64,000 bases of DNA from Dendrolimus kikuchii (Eukaryota; Arthropoda; Insecta; Lepidoptera; Lasiocampidae), in assembly GCA_019925095.2 (NCBI GenBank), contig CM034402.1, positions 12,783,501 through 12,847,500 on the forward strand. Reading direction: 5' to 3'. The notes below the pieces were generated by a model. It saw nothing but the letters and a program-made list of their open reading frames with translations. It had not been told where the DNA came from and ran no database searches. The translations under genes were made by a program, and so were the position numbers. Positions 42,832 to 55,045 of the stretch are shown piece by piece (the stretch's first letter is position 1; each line of letters opens with the position of its first letter).

Positions 42832-44424
42832 TAGTTTATAAAGTTATTGTAACAAATAAAGAAATGTCTCTTTAAAATTATTTTATAAATAATATTAATA
42901 ATATATAATATTATTTATACAAAAACTTTAATATTGTATTATATTGCAATAGAGGTAATTAAAAATCGGTCAAGTGCGTATCGTAACACTTACATTGAAA
43001 CATTTTTTATCTCTACATAATCGTCGTTCAGTATAAATGAACCATACGTACTTCACGGTTCTTTTTTTGTATATTTTACAGAGATCAAAAAGCTGTATAT
43101 ATAATACATCAAAGGATACATTTTACAACTACACATAAGCCATTATTAGATCTTACTGTTACAGGCCTAACAGAAATAAAGATAATAATAATTAAGTTAC
43201 ATTGAAATTAAATTATTACAAACTTTAAATAAATAAACCAAATTGCGATAACAACAAGGAAATACCACGGATGCCGATGTTTCTTAATTTTAACAAGGTC
43301 AAGTTACCGATCTACGTAGAACAGTATTCTTTTCACGTCTGTTACCCGCGAATTATTTATAAATTGACCCTTTTTATAAAATAAAATATGTTAGTGGTAT
43401 TTTTCACGCCGCGACCCACAAAGAGTACCGAAAGTCATTTTGCTGAAAACTGCTGAAACGTGCACGGAGCACTAAGTGAGCGAACTTTTTACTATGGCCA
43501 GATGCCAATGTTTGTGTGAAGTTCTCGCCGCACCAGCTCCCTAACAGACGTTCCAGTAAAGTTTCTCCAACTACTCCGCTTCCGAAGATATTTCGGCCTG
43601 TACATAAGTTCTATCGCATTCTATCAAGGTAAGATTTGGAATTGCCCTTCATTTACGCACCGACCTAAGTTGCAAATCCAAGTCTCTTACAAAGTATAAT
43701 TTCTTAAACTGTACACAAATAACGATATAAAAAAAATGTTTGTGTGAGCAGTTCACACGGTGCAGAAGCAAAACTTCAGAGAATATACTCACAGATAATT
43801 CCTCTCTAACTTTTATTATATATATATATATATATATATATCATTCCTTTAGCCTACATGCTTCAACATATTATAATTCAAAATAAACTTCTTAAGTGTC
43901 ACTTTCAGTTTTTCACTGTTTTAGTCTAAAAAATATTATTAACAGTTTTAGTCGGTCCAAATAAGACCTATGTTTAATCGTCGGTCTCTAAACTATGCTG
44001 CACAATGTAAAAGTCGTATCTCATTCTCTCGCAGGCTTAGTCCTATAGATTTATATGTTTATCTCTTTTTAGTGTCGCTTATTCGTTTCATTGAGTTTCA
44101 AAGCACAACGATTCTAAAGAAGTTTCACTTCAAAAACACAAAACATTCCGTGAATAAAAAAAATATATAAAAGAGATATTTTCAAGAAATAAAATAATTT
44201 TTTTTTTATTTCTCGTAAATATTTTCTACTGCATGTAGACGACATCGATTCGCTGTTATGCCGTTATTGAATATAACACTGAAACATAACTATATTTAGC
44301 TGTTTCTATTAAAACAGCAAGATCATCTTTTTTACGTACTTTTTGTGTACTGTAATTACTTATATATTGTTATGTAGATTTAGTTAATATTTATAACTAC
44401 AATGTTGGCGTATGATGTTTCTGC

Positions 44425-44426
<2 letters not shown>
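42832..44426. other. No gene shown; possible 5' exon near 43400-43628
   Basis: Mostly AT-rich, with (AT)n at 43818-43841. The segment 43400-43640 is less AT-rich and ends ATCAAG|GTAAGATTT, a good 5' splice site, but has no long frame. Confidence 0.4.
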
Positions 44427-44704
<278 letters not shown>

Positions 44705-44708
44705 TATA

Positions 44709-44910
44709 CTAGCTGTCCTGGCAGACGTTGTTCTGCCCTAAAGAAATAAAATTTAGATTTAATTTAAAATTTATTTAGAACCCGATTGTAGCGCCACCTA
44801 CAGGGTCCAAATGTAAGCTATCCTATCTTTCAAGTCGGATCCAATCGGTCAAGTAGATTACGAGTCTATCGCAGACAAACAACGTAACACGTAATTTATA
44901 TATATTAAGA
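44709..44910 (-). mobile_element. Helitron-like element, 202 bp, minus strand
   Basis: On the minus strand it starts A|TCTTAATATATATAAATTAC and ends GTCTGCCAGGACAGCTAG|T at 44709. It lies 4 bp from the compound microsatellite. It shares the GTAGGTGGCGCTAC word with 40945-41159. Confidence 0.85.
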
Positions 44911-45384
44911 TCTATCTATCTATCTATATATATATATATATAAAACGTCATAATACGCCTCTATATGTAACCAAGTTACGTTTAGACGAACATGTCCGGC
45001 TTAGACACGCATTCGAAACTCCGGAAACTCTTACAGAAAATTGGAACGACACTTACAAAACTGCTGACTTTGCAAACATGAGATAAAACTTCAAGTTTGT
45101 CATTTGGACAAAATAAAAACCTCTTTTGTTATATAAGGTACTGCTGTATTGGGAATACATTTTGACGTGGTAGGCTCATAAAATATCGGCGTGAAATTGT
45201 TGGCCTTGAACTAAGTAGAACGTGGCAATAATAGATAATCGCTATACCCGATCGTATTCGATGTTTCGATACACCTTGTTATGTGGAATATACACACAAG
45301 CATGTGACAATATAAAACAAGCATTAGTTATTTTTAATTTAAATCATAGATTTAAATTAAAAATCATAGCCTAATTAATTTATT
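44911..45384. other. No gene recognised
   Basis: A (CTAT)n(AT)n run at 44912-44942, then AT-rich sequence. An inverted word pair near 45340-45366 (TTTTAATTTAAATCATAGAT and ATTTAAATTAAAAATCATAG) is noted. Confidence 0.45.
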
Positions 45385-45629
45385 TGCCAGGTGGTAGGGC
45401 ATTTGCCCGACTGGATGGCTACCACCCCTGGTCTACAGTATGTCGCCATAACAACCTTGAGTTTTGTTCCGGCATTAGTGACCAGGTTCCAGTCTTCCTT
45501 AAGAGAGCAGCTACGCATTTGGAGCACCTTTGGTGTTGCAAATGTCTATAGGCGATGGTAACCGCCTTCCATCAAGTGGGCCGTCTGCCTGTCTGCTGAA
45601 CTCCTGCAATAAAAAAATTAAAAAAAAAT
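45385..45629 (+). repeat. Family A retroposon with poly-A tail
   Basis: Sense copy, with the same start GCCAGGTGGTAGGGCATTTG and end CTCCTGCAAT plus A-rich tail as 15488-15730. It is nearly full length for that truncation. Confidence 0.82.
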
Positions 45630-45889
45630 AATTAGTGTTATAATTAGATTCACAAAAGATTGGGGTAGGGTCGTTTTGGTATCAAGCCAAAAGGAATTGC
45701 ACTGAAAATCAGCATTGTATCCGATATAATTCCGGCACAGCAATAAACTGAGTGCAAACCTTGTTTGCTGAAAATCTTGGCGTACAAATTTCTTAAACGT
45801 TACTTTTCATTTTAAGATACATGTAAGCACGTCACTATTCCTTCAACTAAATATTTTCTTTCTTTCTCTTGAGTGAGAGGTCCGATGGC

Positions 45890-46100
45890 TCACTTCCCCA
45901 TCCCTCAATTCCATTCCGCTGTTCCATACCCTCTATTCTATTCCTCCTGTCTGATCCCTTTATTTCATCCTTCCTATCTTTTCCCGTCTATCCCATCCTA
46001 AGGACTGGCAACGCGATGGCTTCGTCCCTAGTGTTGCAATCGTATTAGGCGACTGTTACCACTTTCCATTAGATAGTCCGCCTACCTGTTTGCCAGCTTC
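45890..46100 (+). repeat. Diverged family A relative
   Basis: Ends GGCGACTGTTACCACTTTCC, then GTCCGCCTACCTGTTTGCC, clearly related to the family A 3' part. It is preceded by a pyrimidine-rich stretch and GGACTGGCAACGCGATGGC. Confidence 0.65.
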
Positions 46101-46102
46101 AC

Positions 46103-46411
46103 ATTTTTTTTATTGTATGAATTCAGCAGACAGGCAGACGGCACACGTAAGTAAGCTGTTACCAACGCCTACGGACATTTGCAACACCAAAGACGTTAGC
46201 GCTGCTACTCTCTTGAGGGTAGCAGTCTAGAACGTGGCCACTAATGCCGGAACACAACTCAAGGTTGTTATGGCGGCATACTCTAGACCAGGGATGATAG
46301 CCATCCAGACGGGCAGATACCCTATCACCTGCCTGTGGGTTGTTTTGTCGTCTCTTACAACAGACCGCCCGGCCGTAGGAAATTGAATTCTTTTTCCATT
46401 CCTGCACGAAA
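46103..46411 (-). repeat. Family A retroposon, antisense, near full length
   Basis: A T-run, then GCAGACAGGCAGACGGCAC, ATTTGCAACACCAAAG, and TTGTTTTGTCGTCTCTTACA through to CATTCCTGCACG. The minus-strand frame across it (46159-46425) is a property of the repeat. Confidence 0.85.
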
Positions 46412-47898
46412 CAAAATAAACACATCTCTTTTTTTACTTTACTTCCCTAAATCGAATTTATTATTTAGGTTACTTATAAACCGCACTATTTATTTATAAT
46501 AACAGTCTGCTATTGATTGCTGCAAGTACAAGTTGGGTCTAATTCCGGTCGTGATCCTGGTGTTATTGGTTTCCATTTAATAGCAGTGGCCGTATTTCAA
46601 TCTGCGGATATGAGCGACGTGATGGCAACGTAACACACCCGCCTACTTTCGGATTTTGTGTTTACACCCCCCACAGGGGCGATAAACACCAGAACAGGGA
46701 AATCGACTGGGAAGACGGGAGATATAAAATATATCGAATACACTGTATACGCATGTACTGTAAAACATTGTTAAATTTCGACCGCATTATGGATGTATCC
46801 TATGAATTTTGATGAATTATGGTATAAAAAGAAAATGGTTGTTATAAGATAAAGGTATTTTGTTGCATATAGAATGATATAAACAAGAACCCTTGTCTAA
46901 TACAACGTAAATGTTAATATAATAATTTGTGACATCGTGCATCACATACTAGTCCTAAAGACTTAAAAAAATATTACTTATTTTTCTATAACTTGATAGC
47001 CTGTGTAATGGCCAAGTTTAGGTTCGATTCATAAATGAATATTAGGATATTTACTTGAATCTGTATATATGTACTTATACAAATATCATTAATAGAGGGT
47101 AATGTGAAAACTCAGTTATCTTCCTTAATAAATAATAATTGCAAGAATCATTAATAGGCAGAATATGAAAAGAATTAATCAAATATTGTACCGGACATAC
47201 CTGTAATAGGATGGGAGAATATTTCCCGCTGCTCGAGATTTTAATAGCTTCGTCATGGAAATAATGGAAGGAATGAATATTAATATCGACTTGAATGGCA
47301 GCTCATCTTTGAATTGCAAAGAGAATTACTACCATCAAACGGGCTTAATATTCGTTCATACGAAAGAAATAACTACGAGAAAAATTCTAGAAGAAATCAA
47401 TTTCAATTGAACGATTAATTTCAAAGCAGGTATTGTCCTAGTACTATACCCTCTCTATACACTTTTTTATATTATGTCCATTTCCATGGCAGCAAGCAGA
47501 GAAGTGGCTAGAGAAATGTGCAACGCAGGTGTCAAATGTTAAAATAAGTTGCGTTTACATACTCGCTTCGCACAATTCCGTCGTCTCTTTCTAGCATCAA
47601 GCACTCTTATAGTGAAACGGAGTTTCAAATTAAAAGCCGGTCCTGTTTGACTTTATTTGGGTGCTTGCAGAAATAATAGAATATAAAAGAAACCTATCCA
47701 GAGCCTACACGTGAATATGATTCTCACACATAATAGTAGAGAAAAGAGTGATAAAAATATGTATAATAAATAAATGTAGGATAAATAGCACTTTTGTATT
47801 AGAAATAATTAATAGAATAAAAACTGTAGCAATTATACAATTGTAAACTAATAAAAGAAGAAGTACTATATTTAGTAACATGTAGCAAAACTGTAATA
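46412..47898. other. No gene recognised
   Basis: AT-rich with a less AT-rich block at 46510-46720; no motif recognised. Confidence 0.45.
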
Positions 47899-49185
47899 TT
47901 AGGTCCTTACGTATGAAGTTGGCGTTTTGTCGTACTGGCCACTTTGATCTCAAATATCTCCTCTTTGTTTAGGAATTCCAATTTCAAATTTATACAACTA
48001 TTTACTTATGCTTTTGTGTTTTGAAAACCGTAATTCATTTGTTTTTTCCTCTTTTGGTTTTTTCTTTGCGTCAGTCAGTTTACAAAATGGAAAACTTGAA
48101 ATATCGCATTATTTACGAATACGAGTTCCATCGTGGCACCAGTGCTGCCGGAACAGCTTGAAGAATTAATGATATGTATGGCGGCGGTGTCGCAAAAGAA
48201 AACACAGTGCGTTTTTGGTTCCAACGTTTTCGTTGTGGAAATTTCGACCTGCAGAACAAGCCCCGTGGACGGTCGGAGACCAAACTTGATAATGCAGAAT
48301 TGAAGGCTATTGTGGAAGCGGATCCATCGCAAACCACATCCGAGATAGTTGCAGGTTGCGGTGTTAGTGATAAAACAGTTTTAATCCACTTGAAGCAAAT
48401 TGGGACGGCGAAAAAGCTTGAAAGGTGGGTACCTCATGAATTGAGTGCAGCAAACCGACAAACGCACGTCGACTGCTGCGTTACATTACTCAACCGGTAC
48501 AATAATGAAGGAATTTTAAATTGAATCATTACCTGTGATGAAAAGTGGATCCTGTACGATAATCGGAAACGCTCATCGCAATGGCTGAACCCTGGCGAAC
48601 CAGCCAAATCCTGCCCCAAGTAAAAAATGACTCTAAAAACAATTACTTGTGAGCGTTTGGTGGACTAGTGCCGGTGTGGTTCACTACAGCTTTCTTAAAT
48701 CTGGCCAGACGATTACGGCGGATGTCTATTGTCAGCAACTGCAAACCATGATCGAAAAGCTACCTGCTAAACAACCGAGGCTGGTCAATCGCTCTAGGCC
48801 ACTGCTGCTTCAGGACAACGCTAGACCACACACTGCACAACAGACGGCTACCAAATTAGAGGAGCTTCAATTGGAATGTCTAAGACATCAACCGCACTAC
48901 CCGGACCTTGCTCCAACAGATTACCATTTTTTTCGAAATTTGGATAACTTTTTGCAAGGGAAAAAATTCAACTCCGAGGGGACAGTCCAAAACGCCTTCA
49001 AAGATTTTATTGATTCCCGTCCGAATGGTTTTTTTAGTAGAGGGATCAATGAACTCTACCTATGAGATGACAGAAGTGCATAGATAGCAATGGTACATAT
49101 TTTGTTTAAATAAATATATTATATTGAAAAAAAATCGACTTTACGTTCCTCCCTTACAAAACGCCAATTTCATATAAAGACCTAA
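47899..49185 (+). mobile_element. Complete mariner element, 1287 bp
   Basis: The terminal inverted repeats read inward TTAGGTCCTTACGTATGAAG and TTAGGTCTTTATATGAAATT and then both TTGGCGTTTTGT. TA flanks each side (47897-47898, 49186-49187). Length and TIRs are typical of mariner cut-and-paste elements. The single transposase gene between them is broken. Confidence 0.93.
48087..49065 (+). pseudogene. Mariner transposase, inactivated
   Basis: Would encode the DD34D transposase that cuts and reinserts the element at TA sites. From the ATG at 48087: helix-turn-helix DNA-binding N-terminus, WVPHEL linker motif, first catalytic Asp in TCDEKW, then second Asp in LLQDNARPH and third in PTDYHFF with 34 residues between, and HYPDLAP before it. 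The catalytic triad is conserved. The gene is broken by TGA at 48159, TGA at 48522, TAA at 48621 and a frameshift between about 48623 and 48649. It cannot encode an active protein. Confidence 0.92.
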
Positions 49186-49187
49186 TA

Positions 49188-49511
49188 CAGAAAGAAAATA
49201 AAAAGTACACATGCACATTATGACGCCTGTTTCCCATAGGGATAGGCAGAGGCGATGGATTTCCACTTGCTACGAGCTTGACCTACATCGTTGGCTTCAT
49301 CTACATAAATTAATCTTTATTCATACACGTTTATTTTAGGTGCTTTTTACCTGGTCATTTTTTAAAACATCAGATAAAAAAATATAGATACCCAAAATAT
49401 CCTAGTGCAATTACCCTGATAGAAAGGCACGTCAGGAGAGGGAGAAATTAAAAACAAAAATATGATTTCTCTTTAGCAACGTAACCGTTGTCCCACGATA
49501 TTCTTCTTTGT
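49188..49511. other. No gene; short repeat block
   Basis: The stretch 49222-49330 (CCATAGGGATAGGCAGAGG, GATTTCCACTTGCTACGA) looks like a common lepidopteran interspersed repeat; the family is not assigned. Confidence 0.4.
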
Positions 49512-49760
49512 AGATGAATTCACCCGCCGCCATCGGGCCGGCGCCGGCGACTCGCTGCCTACTGGCAGCATCGTACTGGATGCTTACTATCAACAGTACC
49601 AGAACTGCGACAGTTGAGTTGCTACGCTGCTGGCCGACAAACCAGAGAAATAGGCCAGCACTGGCACGATCCACAGCAACTTGTACCATCCTGAGTATGG
49701 CACCAATCAGAACATTAGCACAGGAAGACGTTTGTGGACTACTTAGTTGCAGACCATAAA
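49512..49760 (+). other. GC-rich exon-like segment, function unknown
   Basis: A sharp GC-rich island in AT-rich DNA. It is preceded by ATTCTTCTTTGTAG|ATG (49499-49513/49514), a good 3' splice site. The plus frame is open for 81 codons to TAA at 49759, and a minus frame of 85 codons (49689-49432) is open too. The minus product has a hydrophobic stretch (VAVLVLLIVSI). No family is recognised. It may be a host exon, an unnamed repeat, or neither. Confidence 0.25.
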
Positions 49761-50383
49761 CTTTATATTTACATGTTAATCGAAAGCTAATTTCTATCCT
49801 TTAAGTTCGTTCATAAATCCAGATTAACTGGCTACGGTACACGCAACGTACTCCAACAATGTAATACACTGAATTAGGATTTATTTGAACCATTATTCAT
49901 TGCCGACTGCCCGGCTTCCTTGTTTATTATGTATGACCCTCTAACGTAGCGAAAGCATTAAAATTGACCGAGAAATATATCAATGCCCGTTCCATGTTGT
50001 GTGAGCCGGACATTTGTGCAGGGTGTCAATATTTAAGGGCCGATAATAACTTTGATAAACTACAGGTGGTTATGTAAAAATGTCTCTAATTATTGCTATA
50101 GTAGAAAAAGTACTTTATAATAAGTATATAAGATAATTAAGTACTTACGTAATAAAAAATGTAGATAGGTATAGATATATACATAATAATAAATCAGAAA
50201 AGAGCGGCCATAAAATAAATAAATATACATTGAAAAGTATAATTATAAAAGAAAATTCCCAATATGGATATAGCTATCAGACATCTACCTTATCGTTTCT
50301 GCCTGGTTTCTGGCTATGGTGCGTGTTTTTGATGGTAAGATGACAGACAAAAATTATAAAACCGGTTATTTACGATTAAGCAC
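49761..50383. other. No gene recognised
   Basis: AT-rich. Confidence 0.5.
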
Positions 50384-50697
50384 GATTTTTTTTATGGCAG
50401 GAGTTTCGCAGACAGGCAGACCGCCCACTTGATGGAAAGCGGTTACCGTCGCCTATGGACATTTGCAACACCAAAGGTGCTACAAATGCGCTGCTGCTCT
50501 CTTAAGGGAGACTGGAACCTGGTCACTAATGCTGGAACACAACACAAGGTTGTTATGGCGGCATACTCTAGACCAGGGGTGCTCACCATCCAATCGAGCA
50601 AATACCCTACCACCTGGCTGTGGGTTGTTTTGTCGCCTCTTACGACAGGCCGCCCGGCCGCAGGAAATTGTATTCTTTCTCCGTTCCTGCACGGATA
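50384..50697 (-). repeat. Family A retroposon, antisense, best preserved copy
   Basis: T-run, then GTTTCGCAGACAGGCAGACC ... TTTTGTCGCCTCTTACGACA ... TCCGTTCCTGCACGGAT. It serves as the reference for the other copies. It is about 310 bp including the tail. Confidence 0.88.
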
Positions 50698-50979
50698 AAT
50701 ATATAAATAGTATAGCAATTAAAACTTAAATTTTGCAATATATTTTGAAATCAGAGGCATAAACTTCAATTATATTTGTATAAATAGATTTTCTATTTAT
50801 TATACTACCAGTTATTAATTAAAACGGTGACATTTCAATTTATATTGTTCTATGTTCGAAGAGAAAGGTCAAAACATTAATGAATCACCTTAATTTAATC
50901 AAAAATGTCAACACATCTTTTATATCCATTCAGTTGGTTTGCAGCGATCGAGTTTTATTAAAGAAATGGAATTTCATAA

Positions 50980-51410
50980 TCTATATATATAAAAATCAAT
51001 TGCTGTTCGTTAGTCTCGTTAAAACTCGAGAAAAGCTGGACTGATTTGGCTAATTTTGGTTTTAAATTATTTGTGGAAGTCCAGGGAAGGTTTAAAAGGT
51101 GAGTACATATGAAAAAAATGCTTGGAATATAGTAAAAACAACAATTTCGCTTTCCCTTAGAAACTATTCCTACCTGTCAAACATTTGATGTTCGTCCCGT
51201 CGTTTAGAAATCAAATTAAATTTAAAAGTGAAGTTTTTTTTTGTTTTGAATTTCAAAGGTTTGATGTTCGTCCCATCGTTCAGATATCAAATTAAATTTA
51301 AAAAAATACTTTTGTTTTTTTTTTTACTAAAGTTGAAACATTCTACAATTATCATTCAGCTTTTTTAGTTATTGATTCTGAGGCGGTACGAAGTTTGCCG
51401 GTTCAGCTAG
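50980..51410 (+). mobile_element. Helitron-like element, 431 bp
   Basis: Starts A|TCTATATATATAAAAATCAA and ends GCCGGTTCAGCTAG|T. It is the longer relative of 36102-36280, which has lost the middle. The interior repeats a TTTGATGTTCGTCC block twice (51182, 51259). It is non-coding. Confidence 0.88.
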
Positions 51411-51559
51411 TATGATATAATTTATACCAAACTAATTTCAATTGACTCGTACACACAGCATTTATGTGTATGGAAGTTATATAATATGTTTAGCCATTTT
51501 GTCATAAAGAAGTGACAAACAATCAGAGTTATTTTTATCTTTGCATTTATAATATTACA

Positions 51560-51840
51560 TCTATAATAATATTAGAAAACTCTAAACATGCCATGTCAGT
51601 AGAATGAAGCTATTCAAAAAAACAATTGGAATAGACTTTATAAAAGATGGAGAACACGATGGAATTTTTTATAGATTTCTTGTCTGTTTGTTCGGGATTC
51701 ACGTAAAAACTACGGGGCCGATTTCAATACGGTTTTCGCTGATCGACAGAAAATTCTTAGACTTAAAATCTGCGCTACTTTTTATCCTGGGAATCCTGCG
51801 AATTTTTTTCTGGGATCCTGAATTAACATTTAATTATTAC
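51560..51840 (+). mobile_element. Helitron-like 5' part
   Basis: Starts A|TCTATAATAATATTAGAAAA; shares AACATGCCATGTCAGTAGAA-type sequence with 35939 and CTACGGGGCCGATTTCAATA. It gives the empty site for the Penelope-like insertion (GGAATAGACTTTATAAAAGA). The 3' end is missing. Confidence 0.7.
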
Positions 51841-52205
51841 ATAATTTTTGGTGACAATAAAAATCATTTTATTTATTGTGTATTTGTTTTAATATTATTA
51901 TTTAAAATGAAGGGATTTTGGTCGAAACTAGACCATGTACTAAATGTCACGACAGTAAGATAAGTTTGAAGGAAATATAGTGTAACGGATTAATCCGTGC
52001 AGGCAACCGTGTCGTCAACCATAGCAAAACTAAAACCCTGTCTAAACTTCGGCAATCAGAAACTTTACTAATCGGTCGAACCCTATCTCCGATACAATAT
52101 ACTATATATATTTATTGGTATTCCTACGATTTATCAACGAATGAATTTGCTTTGTTAATTTGAAAAATTCATATTAATATACAAATCAAGTCTTCCCAAG
52201 ACATT
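51841..52205. other. No gene recognised
   Basis: AT-rich. Confidence 0.5.
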
Positions 52206-52508
52206 TCACTACATATAATAAAACTGTAGAGGTCGAATTTCTGTACAATGAAAAAAAAAGGTTAAAAACCGAGTCAGGGGATGTAAGAAATGAAATAGAA
52301 CTAATTTAGATTTTTTTCAAATTTTTTTTCTCTGTTTGTACGGGCTAATCTCCGAAACGACTGGACCGATTTAAATTAAATTTTGTTGGGTTGTAGCTTA
52401 TATCCCTGGTCAACATATAGGATACTTTTGATCCCGAAAAATTAAAGAGTTCCCGTGGGATACTTAAAAAAAACTTTCCACGCGGACGAAGTCGCGGGCA
52501 GAAGCTAG
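52206..52508 (+). mobile_element. Helitron-like element, 303 bp
   Basis: Starts TCACTACATATAATAAAACT, contains GAAACGACTGGACCGATTTA and GAGTTCCCGTGGGATA, and ends GACGAAGTCGCGGGCAGAAG with CTAG (52505-52508) before T. It is the uninterrupted sister of 55046-55891. Confidence 0.88.
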
Positions 52509-53111
52509 TATCACATAAAATGTCACTTCTACGACATTGTATTTCATAATTATTTACTAAGCTTATTGGGGACTCTCTTCTCCTCCTCTCCTCCTTCTTC
52601 TTCTCCTCTTTTGATATCGTTTTCACATGTTTTGGCAAATAAAAGAAAAGCCTATAAAATAATGAATTCACAAACATTCATTTAAAATAAAATTTCACTT
52701 GGTAGATTTTGAAATTGTACCAATTGTACAATGTAGAAACGAATTTGTTTCAGTATGTGTTTGTTTGTTGCTCTTACATAAGATCAAGATAGGACATAGA
52801 TGCATGTTCCCAAGCTCAGCCATAGGTAGATTAATTATTGACCGATAAATGTTTTTTTTTTGTGTACTTAGTAACTTACGGATCGAAGCAAATGTCTAAA
52901 AGATCGTAACCGGTGTTTATCTATAAGAAATTAAACCTTTGAGTCCTAGTAGCCCAAAAGAACGAACACTCATGACACTAGACCACAGACTTAATATAAT
53001 TGTTTTTTTTATATTTCACGGAATGTATCCCATTTTCCTGCGCAAAAATCCTAGTCCTATCCCCTTATATGTAAATACTAAATTTCATAATTCTCAGAGC
53101 CGTGACGAAAA
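52509..53111. other. No gene; pyrimidine-rich tract
   Basis: CT-rich run at about 52574-52612; otherwise AT-rich. The 92-codon frame at 52939-53217 runs into the SINE below and is not a gene. Confidence 0.45.
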
Positions 53112-53212
53112 TACAACCAAACTGCCTAAGCGGTGCATGCGTTCCGGCCAGGATCGAACCGTGCCCTTTGAGTTTGGGACGCGTGCGCTAGCCATTACGC
53201 TACCACGACTTT
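53112..53212 (-). repeat. tRNA-derived SINE head
   Basis: The minus strand has A box TAGCGTAATGG (complement 53192-53202) and B box GGTTCGATCC (complement 53151-53160) with GCGCACGCG between. It is the same head as 19795-20090 but the body is missing. Confidence 0.8.
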
Positions 53213-53979
53213 TATAAGAGTTAGTCCTGTTATAAATAACTAGAATACAATTTACAGGTGATTAACTTATATTTTATTATAATAAATTGTTATATAAATT
53301 ATCTATGGCTCGCTGTCTCCACCTTTGTTACAAGTTAATTTTATCTACACGCAACAAGCCCGCCGCCGATATATCCGACTATAATAATTAATATTGTTTT
53401 TGGTATAGAATTTAAAATGTTTGCAGTTATATTGTATATATACATAGTTTATTTCATCCTAGTACGAGTAAAACAATAAATCTTGATGAGAGTGACAGCC
53501 AGAAGGCGAGGAAACTTAGGGAAAATATTCTTCCTGTCTTTAGGGAAAAACTGATCTCGTGCGTAATCAATCGTGGATGAATGTGTTCTGGAACTTTTTT
53601 ATTTGATTAACCTCCGGTATTCCTCGTTTAGAAGTTGTAGAAAAGTGACATTAACTTTTCTGTAGCGTCCTCGTAACTCAAGACATGAGAAACAGGTTAG
53701 TAATAATATGATATGGCGAGTTTCTATACCTTATTATTCATTATTTTAAATTACTGTTGGTAGAAAATTCTGAATAGGTACTTGGGTGGAGTTTAAAAAA
53801 AAAATTACCACGGGAGGTATTTTGTGAAAAATCTTAAGTGTTAAGTGATAGAATTTTGTCGAACGGTGATAATAACTCCGTCTCTTGAAACCAGACACAG
53901 ACATTTTTGTACAATTTGTGTGTGGTAAGGGTGGGATGGTTATATGAGTAGGGTTCCCACCTAGTGCCTGTTTGCTGAA
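53213..53979. other. No gene recognised
   Basis: AT-rich. Confidence 0.5.
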
Positions 53980-54460
53980 AGATTAATTATTCTATATTTT
54001 AAATATTCATGAATAATCACTGACTAGAATTGCAAACCTCGCCAAGGCCTATTTTACAAAATATGTAATCATGTTACAATATTTGTCACATTTTTTTAAT
54101 CCAAAAAATAACGTATTAAAAATTAATAAGTCCCTAAAGAAGTAATTATTTTAAAATTTTAATATTCATAAATAGTCAATGATTAGAACTGCATACCTCG
54201 TGCATGTGTATTTTACAAATTATTATATCATGTTACAATATTCGTCACATATTTTTTAATTCAAAAAACAACTTATTAAAATTTAATAAATCACTAAAGG
54301 ACGGATTATTCTAATTTGAATATTCATGAATAGTCAGTTATTAGAACTGCAAACCCCGTGCAGGTGATTTTACGAAATATTAAATCATGTTACATTGTTC
54401 GTCACATATTTTTAATCCAAAACGTAACTTATTATAATTAAATAATTCCATAATATATAT
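53980..54460 (+). repeat. Tandem repeat, about 158-bp unit x 3
   Basis: The anchor TATTCAT(G/A)AATA occurs at 54004, 54163 and 54321. Each unit then has AGAA(T/C)TGCA(A/T)ACC, ATCATGTTACA and GTCACAT. The units are strongly AT-rich and diverged, suggesting an old short satellite-like array. Confidence 0.88.
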
Positions 54461-55045
54461 TTACAACAAATACACCAATAAGGTTTTCAATATTTAATAT
54501 TTAGAGTATTTATTTTACTTATGGAATGACTTCTGTATTGTTGGCTCAGAAAAATAAAATTTACGAATCACTGGGGGAGAGTAATAATTCAAAAACATCT
54601 GCCTGCTCAATAAAACTTTAACGATTGCAACCATTAACCTTACCTTTGTTTCCTTGGAAAATTGAAAGAATATGTTTACTAATTTTCCTACGTTTATATA
54701 TTAGGTTAGGTTTAAAATTTGTTCCCAATAAGAACTTTTAGTTTACTTACAATAACATGAAATATAATTACTAAGTACATTGAAATTCTTAACACTAAGG
54801 CGGTGCTATACAATTTCTTGGAATATTACATCTAATTTTAATCTAAATTTATTATATTATGGAAAGTTTTTGAGTTTATTTAAACAATACATTTAATTAC
54901 ATTTTTGTAGCTCGTCTACCAATTCTGTGAGCTATTCCGATATTCTATGACAGTAAGAACTCTAATCAAGATAATTTTTCCATCATGGGTCTACCACGTC
55001 TAAAACATAGGTACATATTTTTTACGAGAATACGAATAAGTTAAA
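54461..55045. other. No gene recognised
   Basis: AT-rich. Confidence 0.5.

Noticed and set aside
46159..46425. Frames across family A copies (15456, 46159, 50429-50729) as genes
   Set aside because: The same frames recur because the retroposon recurs; the poly-A-tailed repeat explains them.
53139..53212. Genuine tRNA gene on the minus strand
   Set aside because: A and B boxes are present, but I could not form acceptor and anticodon stems, and the same head begins the SINE at 19795-20090.
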